A stretch of DNA of 57,420 nt from the NCBI GenBank assembly GCA_003427395.1, contig BFEA01000282.1, positions 1,614,964 to 1,672,383 on the forward strand, given 5' to 3'. This document shows, in pieces, positions 34,374-45,842 of this stretch (the stretch's first letter is position 1; the number at the start of each line of letters is the position of its first letter). This DNA comes from Chara braunii. Lineage: Eukaryota; Streptophyta; Charophyceae; Charales; Characeae. The position numbers and the translations under genes are program-made. Below the pieces are notes generated by a model. That model made no database searches, was not told the DNA's origin, and was given only the letters and a program-made list of their open reading frames with translations.

Positions 34374-35766
34374 ATGCCAAAGATGTCTGACAGTGAGGAA
34401 CCTAGAAATGAAAATGCCACATGTATTCACGATGGGTCAGGGGAAAGAAGATGATGGACCAATGACTCCTAACCCCAGAGCTTTAAGAGTTACTCTGGCT
34501 GCTGGGTCAGAAGCCGCTTATCAGGCACTGAGGAACTTTGTTCCTTATATTGCACGGAGACCAAAAGGAGGAAATGCGCCCAAGGAACAAACACAAGCTC
34601 ATGTACCACCTCAAGGGGGAGCCTCTATCGAGATAGAGGAAGAGGAAGAAGAGGAACAGGATGAGTTACCTAAGGAAGAAGAAGAGAAACAAGCGGAGTT
34701 GAAGGCTAAGAAACGAAAGATTGATGCTAAAGGAGGAAAGGAAAAAGTTGGGGAGAAGACAAAAAAGAAGTGGAAGTACCAAACATCAATAGAAGAAAGA
34801 GTGGACATAGAAAACTTGGTCAACAAGCTTCTTGAGGGACACAATGAATTATTGAACGTGAAAGAAATATTGGCAACTGTGCCCAAACTCATGGAGCTAG
34901 TAAAAGCGAAATTGGCAAGAAAGAGAGTAGCAACAGTTAGGATGGGAGACTTGATTCCCAAGGAGGCCAACTGGACGGTAGCCGGGAGTAAAATGGATTG
35001 GAAATTTGTAGGGACGGGTTCCATAGACGTCAATATCAGAGGGAAAGGATGCCTCGGGATGGTGGACATAGGAGCAGAAATGAACATCATGAATTTTGAA
35101 ACAGCTGAGAAACTACGGTTGGAAATCGACAAGAGGGACTCAGGGTACCTCAATGGGGCTAGTGGAAAGTCAGGTTATATAAGGATCGCTTCGAACGTAG
35201 TTGTGGAAATAGGAAGTGTCAGAGTCCGGTCCTGCTTTTACATTATGCGTACTCTGAATCTTCCTATATTACTAGGAAAGTCCTTCTTGTCACGATCAGA
35301 ATCCCTTATCATGAACAAGCATGATGGGACCATGTATGTAATTCTATGTGACCCTGCTTGTGGTAACTTCCAGGTCATTACCTGTAAGAATACAGGTCCT
35401 CATAGCTGGAAGAACCGACTCAATGCTGGGTCATATACCTTTGAGGAGTCCGAAAATAGGAGAAGAGAATTAGAGTGGGGGTCTGACGAGGAAGACGAGG
35501 ATGAAGAAAGTGGAGGATTAACCTTGAGTCTGACCAACATCGACCAAGCAATGTACATGGTGTTCGCGTATGATATGGCGGAACCAGAGGTCATCCGGGC
35601 TTTGGCTGACAAGTTGTATGATTTCCCTGAGGGAGGAAGGATGAAGTTGGTGTACAGGTCACCCCCTAAAGAGGACAAAGTGCAGGGACCATATGCCCAA
35701 GCATGTGGTCAACATTTTTTAGGGGTGGGCTCAAGCAAGGAGGAAAAAGGAGGTACAAGACGGTAG
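34374..35766 (+). pseudogene. Element 2 protease region (retropepsin fold, altered active site)
   Basis: The long frame ends at 35766; an ATG right after the acceptor-like site (34374) opens a different register that joins it near 34430. The N-terminal third is Glu/Lys-rich and probably coiled. The protease domain is about 34980-35330: TGSIDVNIRGKGCLGMVDIG, then AEMNIM, ending in LPILLGKSFL, the retropepsin flap-and-C-terminal signature. The catalytic motif reads D-I-G-A (Asp codon 35065-35067) instead of D-T/S-G-A; ACA to ATA is one C-to-T change. A Glu/Asp-rich linker to RT follows (35455-35515). The frame shifts near 35720 into the RT frame. Confidence 0.8.
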
Positions 35767-36389
35767 ACAAAAAGAGTCACCCTATCCCAGTCTTAGTGAC
35801 ACATGAGGAGGGAGTATACTATAAGCAAGAACGAGAATTGATTAGGCAAATGAGAGAGAAATGGGAAGCTGAATCCTGTCGTATCAACAAAGAGACTGAG
35901 AAAAACCTAATCATTGGAGAACCTGAGTTCTTAACCAAGAAGGAAAGAGCGTTGGTAATTGACTTGATGAGGGAGAAGCACTGTGCCTATGCCTTCAACG
36001 ATGAGCAGAGAGGAAGGTTGGATGTGGACAAGATAGGGATGATCCGGATCCACACAGTTCCACATCAACCTTGGAATGTTAGGGGAGCCATGTACCCGAA
36101 TCCCGATGATCAGAGAAGGGTAGTAGAATATCTTGATGGGAAGATTGACTCTCACGTGGCAGGGTTTTCTAGTGGACCTTATGCCTCGCCGTGGTTCTGC
36201 TTCATCAAGCCTAACGCTGACCAACTCTCTGAAGCCTGTGCTGGAAGGTCCATTATCTCGCTCATAAATTTGTACTCCAGTTATGACCAGTTCCCAGTGT
36301 ATTCGGCAGATAGGCCGATAACAGCGATGCATACTCCAAGGGGATTGATTCACATGAACGTGGCACCCCATGGATGGCGAACGCGGTAG
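35703..36389 (+). pseudogene. Element 2 reverse transcriptase, N-terminal part
   Basis: The frame carries THEEGVYYKQERELI, then the RT fingers: IRIHTVPHQPWNVRGAMYPN, DDQRRVVEYL and GPYASPWFCFIKPNAD. Motif A reads INLYSSYDQFPV, with Asn (AAT, 36267-36269) where the first catalytic Asp should be, followed by DRPITAMHTPRGLIHMNVAP. It ends at 36389 because one base is missing near 36378; homology passes straight into the next frame. The catalytic change and the frameshift make it inactive. Confidence 0.85.
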
Positions 36390-36871
36390 TCATGGTACAA
36401 AGGAGTATGGTAAGAGTCATGCAGCCAATCAGTCCGCATATTACTGAACCGTACATCGATGATCTAGCAGTGAAAGACCCTATGGTGAAAGATGAGCAAG
36501 AGGTTGCACCTGGATTAAGAAAGTTTGTCTGGGATCATGTCAATGATCTTAGGAAGGTACTTAATATGTTACAGGAATATAATCTTACGGCCAACGAAGC
36601 TAAGTCCAGGCACTTCATGAGTGAGGCTACTATATTGGGCTTTGTATGCAACAAGCAAGGTCGTCGCCCAGATACCAGGAAAACAAATAAGATCCTTGAA
36701 TGGCCTACGCCATTCAGGAACGTCAACGAAGTGAGGTGTTTTCTTAGAATATGTGGATTCTGGAGAGTATTCATTGAAAGGTTTGCTGCAAAGACTGAAC
36801 ATGTGAGGAAGCTGGTAAGAAAGAATCAGGACATGGGAGACTTCCGTGAGGTCATCCTATCGTTTGCTTGA
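36374..36871 (+). pseudogene. Element 2 reverse transcriptase, C-terminal part
   Basis: Continues RT after the frameshift: NAVVMVQRSMVRVMQPI, the YIDD catalytic box (36452-36463, in PYIDDLAVKDP), VWDHVNDLRKVLNMLQEYNL, the SRHFMSEATILGFVCN primer-grip region, GRRPDTRKTNKILEWPTPF and VRCFLRICGFWRVFIERFA. It stops at 36871 in the thumb/connection. Neither RNase H nor integrase follows, so element 2 is truncated here or its 3' part has been replaced. Confidence 0.88.
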
Positions 36872-37852
36872 ACCTATTCTAACAGGTCTAATAAGATACT
36901 CCAGCTAGGGGAGGATCCGGTGTTTGCCTGAGTCCGCTGAAATAATCTCAGCTCGTCTGACTCCAAGTAAGTAGTAGGGTGGCTCCCGTAGGGTCGTCCT
37001 GTTACACTTTCGAGAGAAATATTGAGCTTTGATCAAGGAGTAATAGGAGGCTTTCGTGAAGACCGGCTATTACTAACCTTAACTCTGTACTAACACTTGG
37101 ATCTAGAACGTTCTCTGAACGCTGGGTCAAGTGTTGAAATGGCTCAACATAGACTTCCTAACTACCTGCTTAACTAATAAAAGGATACTCCCGGAAAAGT
37201 TATCCGATCACTTGCATTAGATTGCATGAACTGTTTGGTTGTATGAGGACTGCATGAATTTTGAAGGGTGACTGGGTGCTCTCGTGGGGGGACTCGACTA
37301 CTCTTCTGCCTAACAGAAGAGAAAGGGAAAAGGGAGTGCTCCATCGGGAGCGACTCCAAAGGTCCTTTAAAAGGAAGTAGAAAAGAGGGCAAGTACCACG
37401 GGAAAAAGAATTAGAAAAGAAGAACCTTCGCGTAGCCTCAAGTTCGTTGGCAAACTCCTAAGGGAGAAAACCGCCACTGGCTTGAGTTGATCTCGGCCAG
37501 ACTACCGCATAAACACCAGAAGATGTGCTTATCCGCAAGGGAGAGGATGCAAGTACTGAAAGGAGGGGAAATATGGGTTTTCCTAAAAGACAACTTAGGA
37601 CATAGGCAAAAAACTCCTTGAAATAAAAGGAGGAGGAGTGACAGACGGATCAGGGTAGATAGAAGTTAGGGGTTAGACTTTGGGGATGTTGATCCCAAAG
37701 CTCACAAACCAGAACTAAGGGTTTGACCCTTAAAAATCATTATGTGAGAATCAAGTAGGGATGTTAAATCATTGTTGACCTGTGTGTGTGCAAGTCTTTG
37801 CTTTGACCTACTGCAATTAAAGGAGAAGTCCTACAAAGAAGACTCAAATTTT
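36872..37852. other. No gene seen
   Basis: AG-rich sequence after the RT stop. No RNase H, integrase or LTR could be read. Confidence 0.5.
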
Positions 37853-38700
37853 CTGTTATTACTCGATAACAGGTCGATCGTTGCCGATTCAACTTTTTCC
37901 ACCTTGACTTGATACCTACATCTAAAATCAAACCCTGTAGTCAGTAAAACTATTACCTATGGTCATCGCCTAAATGATCCTGGTCACTCTCAAGGGTCCT
38001 TTGAATAAATGTGAGGGGGCTGGGCTTGCATCTCAGGAAAGATAGAGTTGTCGTGCATGGTTTGGGGAGTGAGGGACAATATCAATGCTTGATGGTTGAC
38101 GCCGTTAATGCGTGACATGTGAACTGTCTTTGCATTATGTTGTGCAGGTCTGTTCTGTTCGTGAATTTGAGATTGAACTGGACCTAATTTGTTGAAGAGT
38201 TTTGGACACTCAACACTTGTGAAAGTGGGAAGGGTTCTCAACGGTAATACCTCGATATTCATAATCAAGTCTTACGTAACTCCTATATCATCTAATGATC
38301 AGTCATACGTTAAGTAGAATACACTATCTTTGATAATGACGAGGTTTGTTGGTACTTTGAACATATTGGTCATGAGGAGAAAGTGTCCTTGGAATAAAAG
38401 CGGGAATAGACGACCGTCTCAAAGTTCGACCTGAATATCTGACGGGTCAGTCCTAGGCGTCTTACCGCGCGTATTCCATTTTATGCTACAGCGATCGAGC
38501 AAACGCCCTCGGCCCTACCTCTACTCAGACATGTAAAAGTCTTTGCACGTGGGTCGGTAGCTCAACAGGGATACGCCTACCTGAGGGTGGTGATAGCCCC
38601 TCGGGTAGAGGTAAGTTGTACCTCGCGACGTCCCGACCTGTCGCAGGGCGTCGTGAGAGGTATAGCACGCGCGCACGGTTGGAGTGGTGACAAGTTGTTC
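37853..38700 (+). repeat. Diverged direct copy of the 18.7-20.1 kb element
   Basis: It starts with the CTGTTAT...GATAACAG inverted repeat (37853-37872), as at 18719. It ends with a block (38450-38690) matching 19800-20070 in the same direction: CTTACCGCGCGTA, TATGCTACAGCG, AACGCCCTCGGC, GGTAGCTCAACAGGGATACGCC and GAGGTAAGT. The middle is strongly diverged. It adjoins the opposite-orientation arm at about 38700-38764. Confidence 0.65.
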
Positions 38701-38763
38701 ATCGAAAATAAATCCTACGTGATACAACCGTGAGGTTCAGCGCTCCCAGCAGGGTGCGAGACC

Positions 38764-40382
38764 GCCGCGCGCGACAACGCGCCTTGAGGGAATGATCTCG
38801 CAACGCTGGACAACCGCCAAGCGTGGTTGAAAAACTCACCCTCTTCAATACCCTGCGGAGAGTGGGTGGTACACAGGTTCATACCTGTGGTGGCAATCAT
38901 CTCTTATCGCCCTGGAGACCAACTCTCTCATCCAGGGTCTGGAAATAAGTCAAGGGGTCTGGAAATCAATCAATAAATAAGTAAACACCCAACACTCATA
39001 TATCAAATCAGAACTTGACATAAAATAAAAGAAGGGGAAACATAAACCCATCAGGTATGCAGATCGTCCGACTCTTGGTTGTCATTCTCACTGCCTCCAA
39101 AGTAAGGCTCGTACACAGGCTCCAAGACACTAACCTGCATAAAACACAGACACACACAATAGCCACATTGCCATACACCAATGTGGTCAACTTTACTGTT
39201 CCTTATAACTCACACCACGCCTCACAAACTCAAGCCCCAGTCATAGTCCAATTTTTCATAAATCTTAAAAAAAAATTATAATGACCATTAAAAGAAATCC
39301 GGTTAAAATCTTAAAGACACATATAAAAATCTCAAGATTGAGGCAAAAAACAAAGTTGTGTCGTGAGCCGACGAGTCGGCGATCAACCAACCGACCTGTT
39401 ATCAGTGATAACAGAAATGATCCCCGTAAGATCAAGCTGAAGCTAGTCCAAATCCTGGATCGAATGTCCAAGGAATGTCTGTATCATAAGACAGGTCAAT
39501 GTCCAAGCTAAATCGTCAATGTGAAGAGATCAAATCCCCATGACACGTTCTCACTTAAGACTCTTCTGACAGCCAAGCCTAGGTCTACCTCTAAGTCAGT
39601 GCCCAAAGAAAGGTAGACCTTTGGCAGAATCTCCTCCATACAGAGTAGATTTTTAGGATTGCCACCTGTCAAAATATAATATAATTACTCTAAACTAGGA
39701 AAATTTCGGCAACGCTTCCCGTAGGAAAAGTGTCTTCTCAAAATTTATAATAACTGAAATATGAAAACAAAAACAATCTCTAAATCTGGAAAGTCAAAAT
39801 TTGTCTAACTCCTTGAATTAGTAAGAATTTGGGCAACACTTCCTTTAGAAAGGTAGATCACCCAAATTTATACTAAGTTACATACGAACTCAGAAACAAG
39901 ATATAAGTTTAATGAAGACAAAATTTAACTAACTCCTTAGATTTGTAAAAATTTCGGCAGCACTCACTTTGAAAAAGTGTTAATCCAAGATTGCTACAAA
40001 GCTAAGTTCATAATCTAAAGTGACTTTGACTTCTCAAGGTCCAATTTTGTCTAACTCCCTGAATTACCAAAAAATTGGGCAGCACTCCCTTTAAAAAACG
40101 AGGCTTTCCATATTTTTACTAAGCTAAAAAGTAAGAAAAAATGGACCCTGAAAAAAACAAAACCTGACTAACTCCTTGGGTTTTGTAGAAATTTTGGTAG
40201 CGCTTCCCGTAGAGAAAGTAACTTACCAAGATGTATACAAGACCAAGTATAATAAATGATCCCAGAAAATGCAGAAATCGACCTAAGTAAAAATAAACTT
40301 AGCTCAGAAAATGCAGGAACTGAAACTAACTCCTATGGCTCTAGCACGTAGCGAGCAACTAAAGCAACTACCTATTAAGCTG
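38764..40382 (-). repeat. Right arm of the long inverted repeat (partner 17748-19450)
   Basis: Reverse complement of the left arm throughout: CACAGGTATGAACC...GTACCACCCACTC (about 38865), the sequence of 39005-39065, the perfect CTGTTATCA-G-TGATAACAG hairpin (39396-39414), the about 120-bp tandem units (39650-40230) and GCAGGAACTGAAACTAACTC (about 40310). Homology ends sharply near 40382, where GC-rich unrelated sequence begins. Confidence 0.85.
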
Positions 40383-41300
40383 CCTCTCCGAAAACCTCCC
40401 ACGCCCTGTACGCATCCAGCACGATTTCGCGTCTGGATTCATCCCCATTTGTTCGTTCGTCCCCCCTCCCCGACCGCCGCTCCTCAACTTGCCTTCGCAG
40501 CTCTCGGCAACACAGCGGCTCGGACTGATTCTCGCTCGACGTCCCCCCCTTGTCTCCGCAGTTGCGCAACCCGCTCCACCGATGAATGTTGCTTTCTGCA
40601 GCAACGGACCCCGTAGTATCTAGCGGGCTGTTCTACAACTCCAGTTATCCTGAGGAAAACTTCGGAGGGGACCGGCTACCAGTCGGTTCAAAGCACTTTT
40701 GCGAGCCGCTTGCCGCCCGGCTGACCCCTGGCCAGTATGGCCTTCCTGCTGGTGGGTGCAGCTCCCTCATGTTCTCCCGTTTGGAGGCTCGGGCTCAAAC
40801 GTGGCTACCATGGGGTTCCCCGTAACCAGTCGGGCACTTAGATCAGCAGCGAGCCTCCTCGTCACGCCCCGGCCGCTACGCCCAAGGCCCAGTTCACCAT
40901 CTTACGGGCCCCGACGGGCATGCTCACACTCACTCTTCCCACAACAGGTCGTGGTCGGCGGACGGTGCGGCTTCCGCGGAAGGCCCACGCCACCCTTTGG
41001 CTGCTGCCCCGCAGGCCTGCTCGGAATGTTCTTCCGATTTCCCTTCCACTTTTAGGCTATCGACGCTCTCCAAGTGGTAAGCGAGGGAAGCCCTGACCAC
41101 GGACCCCACCATCTCCACGCCCGTTGACGTCATCGGTTCGTGCTCCGACGCGGATAGATCAGTGGAATTTTTTTTGCCAACATCCAAAACACGTAGGAAC
41201 CCAGGCGGCCCCCACCAAAAGAGGCGCGTGCTCAAGGACCTCGATGTTGGCCTCGTGAATCGATCACCGAGCTAAAAGGGCCTTGGAAAATAATAAAGGC

Positions 41301-41324
41301 AAAAAAAAAAAAAAAAAAAAAAAA
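41301..41324. repeat. A homopolymer
   Basis: About 24 consecutive A, possibly a retroposon tail. Confidence 0.85.
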
Positions 41325-41884
41325 CCTAAACACCGCGTGTTTCGCTAGCCCGCTATTGGAGGGTGAGGTGTCCCGACCCTCCTCTGTGTACCAAGTCCCT
41401 GCTTGGTACCAGCCTCCTGCTCCGACGTCACGGCCTATAGGCATGTCCCCGAACTTCTATGACCCTTAGTACCAAGGATGTGCCCGACGTGGACTGGTCC
41501 TATTAGTGCCTCCCTCAGCAAAAAGGAGGGTGCGCCACAAGACTTTCCTTTGGTCCACGCAGGCTCGACGCCCTGCTGTACAGCAGAGCACTACCGGCCT
41601 GTAACCGTGGTAGCCGCCGGGCTCGCCCTGGGACGCGGAGGTAGAGGGACCGGCGCAGTCTTTTCTAATGCGCGCCGAGTGCCCTCTAACCAGGTTCTGG
41701 GTAAGGTACTTAGGCTCGCTGTTGCAGTCGAACGGAAAAGGGGAAAAAGAAAAAGAAAGAAGAGGAAAAGGGGGTTGAGTGTCAGGTTTGCGCGCCGACC
41801 TGGACTCTTGCTTTAGTCTGGGACGATCTAGTGACCCCTGGCCGCGGCGGCGATATGATTTCTCTTCTTTTCTTATTCTGTTTT

Positions 41885-41935
41885 ATCGTTACTATTATTA
41901 TTATTATCATTATTGTCATTATTAATATTATTATT
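41885..41935. repeat. ATT microsatellite
   Basis: TTATTATTATTATCATTATT-type run. Confidence 0.88.
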
Positions 41936-42487
41936 TGATTTTCCTTTCCGCACGACGGTCAGACTCGACTTTCCCTTCGGTCTTCTATTTCACGAGGAGG
42001 CCAACGGCTCGAATTTCAGGCTTTGGACTGTGTTCTACAGAATGAGCTGGCCGACCTTTCGTGTATTGTCTGTGGACGACCTGTCCGGTTGTGCACTATG
42101 TTGTCGGACCCCAAAAGAGAGGTAACCCGCGGCCGCATTGGTAGGAGGCCTATCACCCTCCGTGGAGAGTCATAAGCCCCCTCCTTGCCATTAGACACAG
42201 GTACCCAATGGCAGTAGTCCAACTGCGGGTTTTAAAGAAGGACCGTTGCCCGTCGATATCCCATTATGGGACCACAGTGTCGAGCCTGTAGTCCAGCCAC
42301 GAGTCTGGGACTGACGATAGCGGGAGGTTTAGTCCGTGCTCGACCGTTGGGTTCTGGACTCAAGCGTCTCTTAAATTATTTAGTTTTAATTTATTTCATT
42401 ATTTTAGATCTTTAAAATTCTTGAATTTAAAAAGATTCGGAAAAGGGTTAATCTAAATACTTCATTGAGAACGTGGGGATCGCGGCA

Positions 42488-42595
42488 GGGCGGGGCGATC
42501 CTATAAAAGAAAGGGGGAGACGAGTTTCAGGAAAAGGAGTATATGGGAGATCCTGTCGTGTCGTATATTGACAAGTTGAGGCGTGAGAGGTGAGT
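42488..42595 (+). promoter_or_regulatory. Promoter candidate: GC box, TATA box and splice donor
   Basis: GGGCGGGGC (42488-42496) lies just before TATAAAAG (42502-42509). A splice-donor-like GAG/GTGAGT follows at 42590, about 60 bases after the expected transcription start. The arrangement suits either an LTR promoter with a leader donor or a host gene's first exon. Confidence 0.4.
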
Positions 42596-42698
42596 AGCGA
42601 GGGGAAAGTGCGGTAGCCATCTGCTAGTGCTCAGAGTGTTGGGCTGCGACTATTCCAAGACGGTTCGGTCTCGACTCTCGAGTGAAGTGGACGCAGTC

Positions 42699-43178
42699 AT
42701 GGTGCGCAGTAACGGACTGTATGGCTACAGGCCGAGATGTATCCAGTCCCTCTGCAAGTGGGAGCGAATGTCAGGAGATGGGCCTACGGTGACGGCTATA
42801 CTGGACTATAGCTACAGCAGACAGGAGACAAAACTAAAGATAAACGTGGAAGGCGGGCGAGAAGGGGAGAAGAGAGCGGATCCAGGCCTGCAAAGGGCGA
42901 TTACTGAGGCCAAGGACCGCGCAGAAAAGAGGTGTTTACGGGACGGGGTCACAACCGAAATCAAGGTGACTGTCACTTACCTGAAAGAGGGAACCTCCAC
43001 AGACACAGTGGAACGGGAACAACAACACTTGGACCGCGACACTGAGGCAGAAAGTGAGTCAAGCGACCCAGAAGCCACGACACAGTCCTGGCACGGACTG
43101 GACCAGATCCGAAGGAACCACCCACTGGCAGGGTCGGTAGAGGGTGGCCCAGAGGCTGGTTCGGCCCGGTGGAACTGA
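42699..43178 (+). CDS. Uncertain ORF downstream of the TATA box
   Basis: A 160-codon frame with its first ATG at 42699; the frame is open from 42627. It would encode a charged, Glu/Arg/Thr-rich protein (VTYLKEGTSTDTVEREQQHL and following acidic Ser/Glu stretch). No domain is recognised. GACGCAG just before the ATG resembles a 3' splice site that could join to the donor at 42590. The ORF could be a host gene fragment, the first ORF of a mobile element or chance. Confidence 0.25.
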   Translation: MVRSNGLYGYRPRCIQSLCKWERMSGDGPTVTAILDYSYSRQETKLKINVEGGREGEKRADPGLQRAITEAKDRAEKRCLRDGVTTEIKVTVTYLKEGTSTDTVEREQQHLDRDTEAESESSDPEATTQSWHGLDQIRRNHPLAGSVEGGPEAGSARWN

Positions 43179-45572
43179 GAAAGGGGTGACACGTGGAAGC
43201 CCAAAAAATGCGCGAAGGGAGGGAAGTCAAAGAAAGGGAGAGTTTGGTCGAGCAAGAAAGACGGGAGCTTGGGAGTGAGATGGGCGTCAATTGCAGCCTT
43301 TGTGCTCACTTGATGCTCTTGCGCCTGCTGAGCCGCAGTGAGTCATCACGGTTTGACGGGGGAGCAGTAGTTAAGGCGTGTGTAAGAAAAGAGAGGGGGA
43401 AGAACGTGCGCTCGGTCTTCACTATTGACGTCATCCGTGTTGGCAGATCGCGAAGCAGCGTGCGCAGCTTCCCTGTCTCGGGACCGGGCAAGCGAGATAG
43501 TGTTCAGACGATGCTCCCATGCAGAGGAAGTCAGTTTTCTCCGTAGTATATAAGATACGTGCCGGACACAAGGGAAAGAGAGAGGTCGGGCGCGTGAGGG
43601 AGGAGCACAGGCAAGCTATGCTAGTAGTGACTAGGATGATTTCGGCCCCTCTCTTGTCACGACGCTGCTGACAGGTGCGTTTGGGTCGAGAGGAGGGCTA
43701 AGATGGCGAGAACACTGCGTACGAGCAACATGCATGGAAGAGAGAAGTCGGACTGACACAAGCCGCGTGAAGGGAACACGTGTACTGATCACCGCAGGTG
43801 ACACCGGTTCTTGGTATGGACCAGTTCGCGCCAATTGTGGTTGCAATATGACTGTAGGAAGTGAATAAACTTTCTGGTCAGACGGAGAAAAAGGGGCGCC
43901 AGACTTTTGCGGGGTAATCCTGTTGTTTTTCCTCTTGAGAATGTTAAATGATCTGCAACCCTCGTGTTGAGAGTTCATCGTAAGTGGGCGGATAAACACG
44001 ATTACATAGGTTGACGTCACCTGACTCACGGACTTGGTTTGTTCAGACCGTTCATACTAACTCGACTCACGCGTGGCGAGAAGAGAGAGCGAGTCAACAC
44101 AACCGGCATGCGTTCGGACAAGAAACTAGATTTTCATCTTTCGGTTGTCGTGTGCGAACGCTTATGGCGACGATCGTGCTAAGCCCCGGGCTTCCCTTCG
44201 GTAGTGAGTGTAATTCAGTCGTTTTCATCCTCACGAAGGGGGAGGCTCAATCACGTGGGACCAATAAGGCCATGTTTAGCGGAGTGAGAGCCGCATCTAT
44301 TTGGGCTGGCACTAAGGGTTAAGCATTGACCTGATGCGTTTCTGCTACTTTTCCAATTGTGCATTTACTTGCTAGTGTTGTCAGTGTCACTTGTGTGCGG
44401 TAGTGCGAACACGGGTCCGGGTTCATTGACGGTCTGTGTACAAGCAAATAGTCCCGCAGTCTCGGAATAATCTGTTGAGCTTGAAACCTAGCGGTGCTCT
44501 TCACTGAGACTAATCTTTCCGTATTAGCCTCCGTCATCCAACTCGGCGTTTAGACGCTCCGACTCAGTAAGATGGATAGAGTGTAATCTCTCCTGGAAAG
44601 CAGGGACGCTCTATGGCTGGCTAGGACACATGGTCGAATCAATGGGTATGTGACATATTTTAACGGCCCCAGCCACTAATCTGATCTCTACGATCATGAT
44701 GGGGGGGGAATTTAACCTTGTCTTTTTACCACGTGCGTTCTTATGTGTTGTTGTGCTTTGTGTTCGCGCGTCCTTTTAGTGATCTAGCTTACTAGATCAA
44801 ATCAGGCGAGCTTAGCGGTACTCTATGATGGAGAACGCCGATAAAGTTCTCGCATGATGGTCTATAGGTACAGCGTGGGAGCGCAAAGATTGGTTGTGGG
44901 AGGGAGACAGTGAGTATAAATACGGGTGAAATTTGTGGGCAGTCTTGACGAATGAGCGGGTCACTATCCTTGTCCCTGACTGTCCGTCCTAATGGGCAGG
45001 AGAAAGTTATTCAGAAGAGTGGCGTACCTTTTCGTCAAGTACCTCGTTAATGGGGACTAATCGAGGTCAAGACCCGAGGTGATGGACATAGTTAGTACTG
45101 TATAAATTTTTTTGGGGAAATTCTAGTGAATTGCTGGTCAATCGAGAAGGGCGTGTCACGACTCCAACGTTTGGTGATTTTCTTATGAGTGGACGTGTGG
45201 TGTGATTAATCTTGAAATCAGGGTTTTGTCATAGCACGTTCTCGTTTATTGAGGCTGCTGAATGTGCAAAGGGGGGCCTTCAGTAACCCATGGTGAATCA
45301 ATTATGACATTTATTCATAAAAACCCAGCATGTCTTTATCTTTTTGCAAGAATGACTAGGGATGAGAATAACTGACGAAGGGAGGAGAGAGAAGCATATA
45401 ACGAATGGTGTGATTGGTATACAAAAAGAGGATGGGCAAGTGAAAAGATAATGAGACGGACTATGCTGCATCACTCTGAAGGCAAAAGAGAGAGGGAACA
45501 CTCAATACTCTCATGAGACGATACTCCAACGGACACTATCAAAATCTAGTCAAGTGAGCAGTGCACCGCGTT
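43179..45572. other. No gene recognised; second TATA-like site at 43547
   Basis: TATATAAG at 43547-43554 is followed by a purine-rich, leader-like sequence. TATAAATA occurs near 44916. Open frames are short and unconvincing. The 5' LTR and leader of element 3 could lie in the last part, but no PBS was found. Confidence 0.4.
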
Positions 45573-45842
45573 GCTGTTAAGCAGACGGTGATCAATCAGT
45601 ATATAATCGGTGTTTGATCAAGTATTCTATCGGAACTCTCAAGTGCCAGATACCAGCCAACAGAGCAATAGTTGCACCAGTCATTAAGCTGTCTCTTATA
45701 CACATCTAGATGTGTATAAGAGACAGGCTGTTAAGCAGACGGTGATCAATCAGTATATAATCGGTGTTTGATCAAGTATTCTATCGAAACTCTCAAGTGC
45801 CAGATACCAGCCAACAGAGCAATAGTTGCACCAGTCATTAAG
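45573..45842. repeat. 116-bp direct duplication flanking a library adapter
   Basis: 45573-45688 and 45727-45842 are the same 116 bases (GCTGTTAAGCAGACGG to CAGTCATTAAG) with one difference (CGGAACT against CGAAACT). The only sequence between them is the 38-bp adapter palindrome. The duplication is almost certainly an assembly artefact produced by reads that contain the junction adapter. Confidence 0.93.
45689..45726. other. Nextera mate-pair junction adapter left in the assembly
   Basis: The first 19 bases are CTGTCTCTTATACACATCT and the next 19 are AGATGTGTATAAGAGACAG, the two Tn5 mosaic ends in the exact back-to-back arrangement of the Illumina Nextera mate-pair circularisation junction. 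This is technical sequence and not a natural palindrome or transposon end. Confidence 0.97.

Larger units (their letters stand above)
26483..36871 (+). mobile_element. Large LTR-retrotransposon with pre-gag accessory ORFs (element 2)
   Basis: In order: a tRNA-Asp-type primer binding site, an RGG-type small ORF, two tandem 259-codon paralogous ORFs, gag with a CCHC knuckle, a gap of 2.6 kb, a retropepsin-like domain and a reverse transcriptase. All lie on the plus strand. RT with FLRICGFWRVFIERF and YIDD places it among Ty3/gypsy-like elements. RNase H and integrase are not found, and no 3' LTR was identified. Decay is mostly by C-to-T/G-to-A changes plus a few single-base frameshifts. The accessory ORFs before gag are the unusual part. 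Confidence 0.85.
40383..42487. other. GC-rich stretch, no gene recognised
   Basis: Several open frames exist (for example 40699-41055 and 41478-41816 plus), but none has a recognisable domain or clear coding character. The GC content drops sharply at about 42370. Contains an A tract at 41301-41324 and an ATT repeat at 41885-41935. Confidence 0.45.

Noticed and set aside
45689-45726. 38-bp palindrome as a transposon end or natural cruciform
   Set aside because: Exact identity to the Nextera mate-pair junction and the flanking 116-bp duplication explain it fully.
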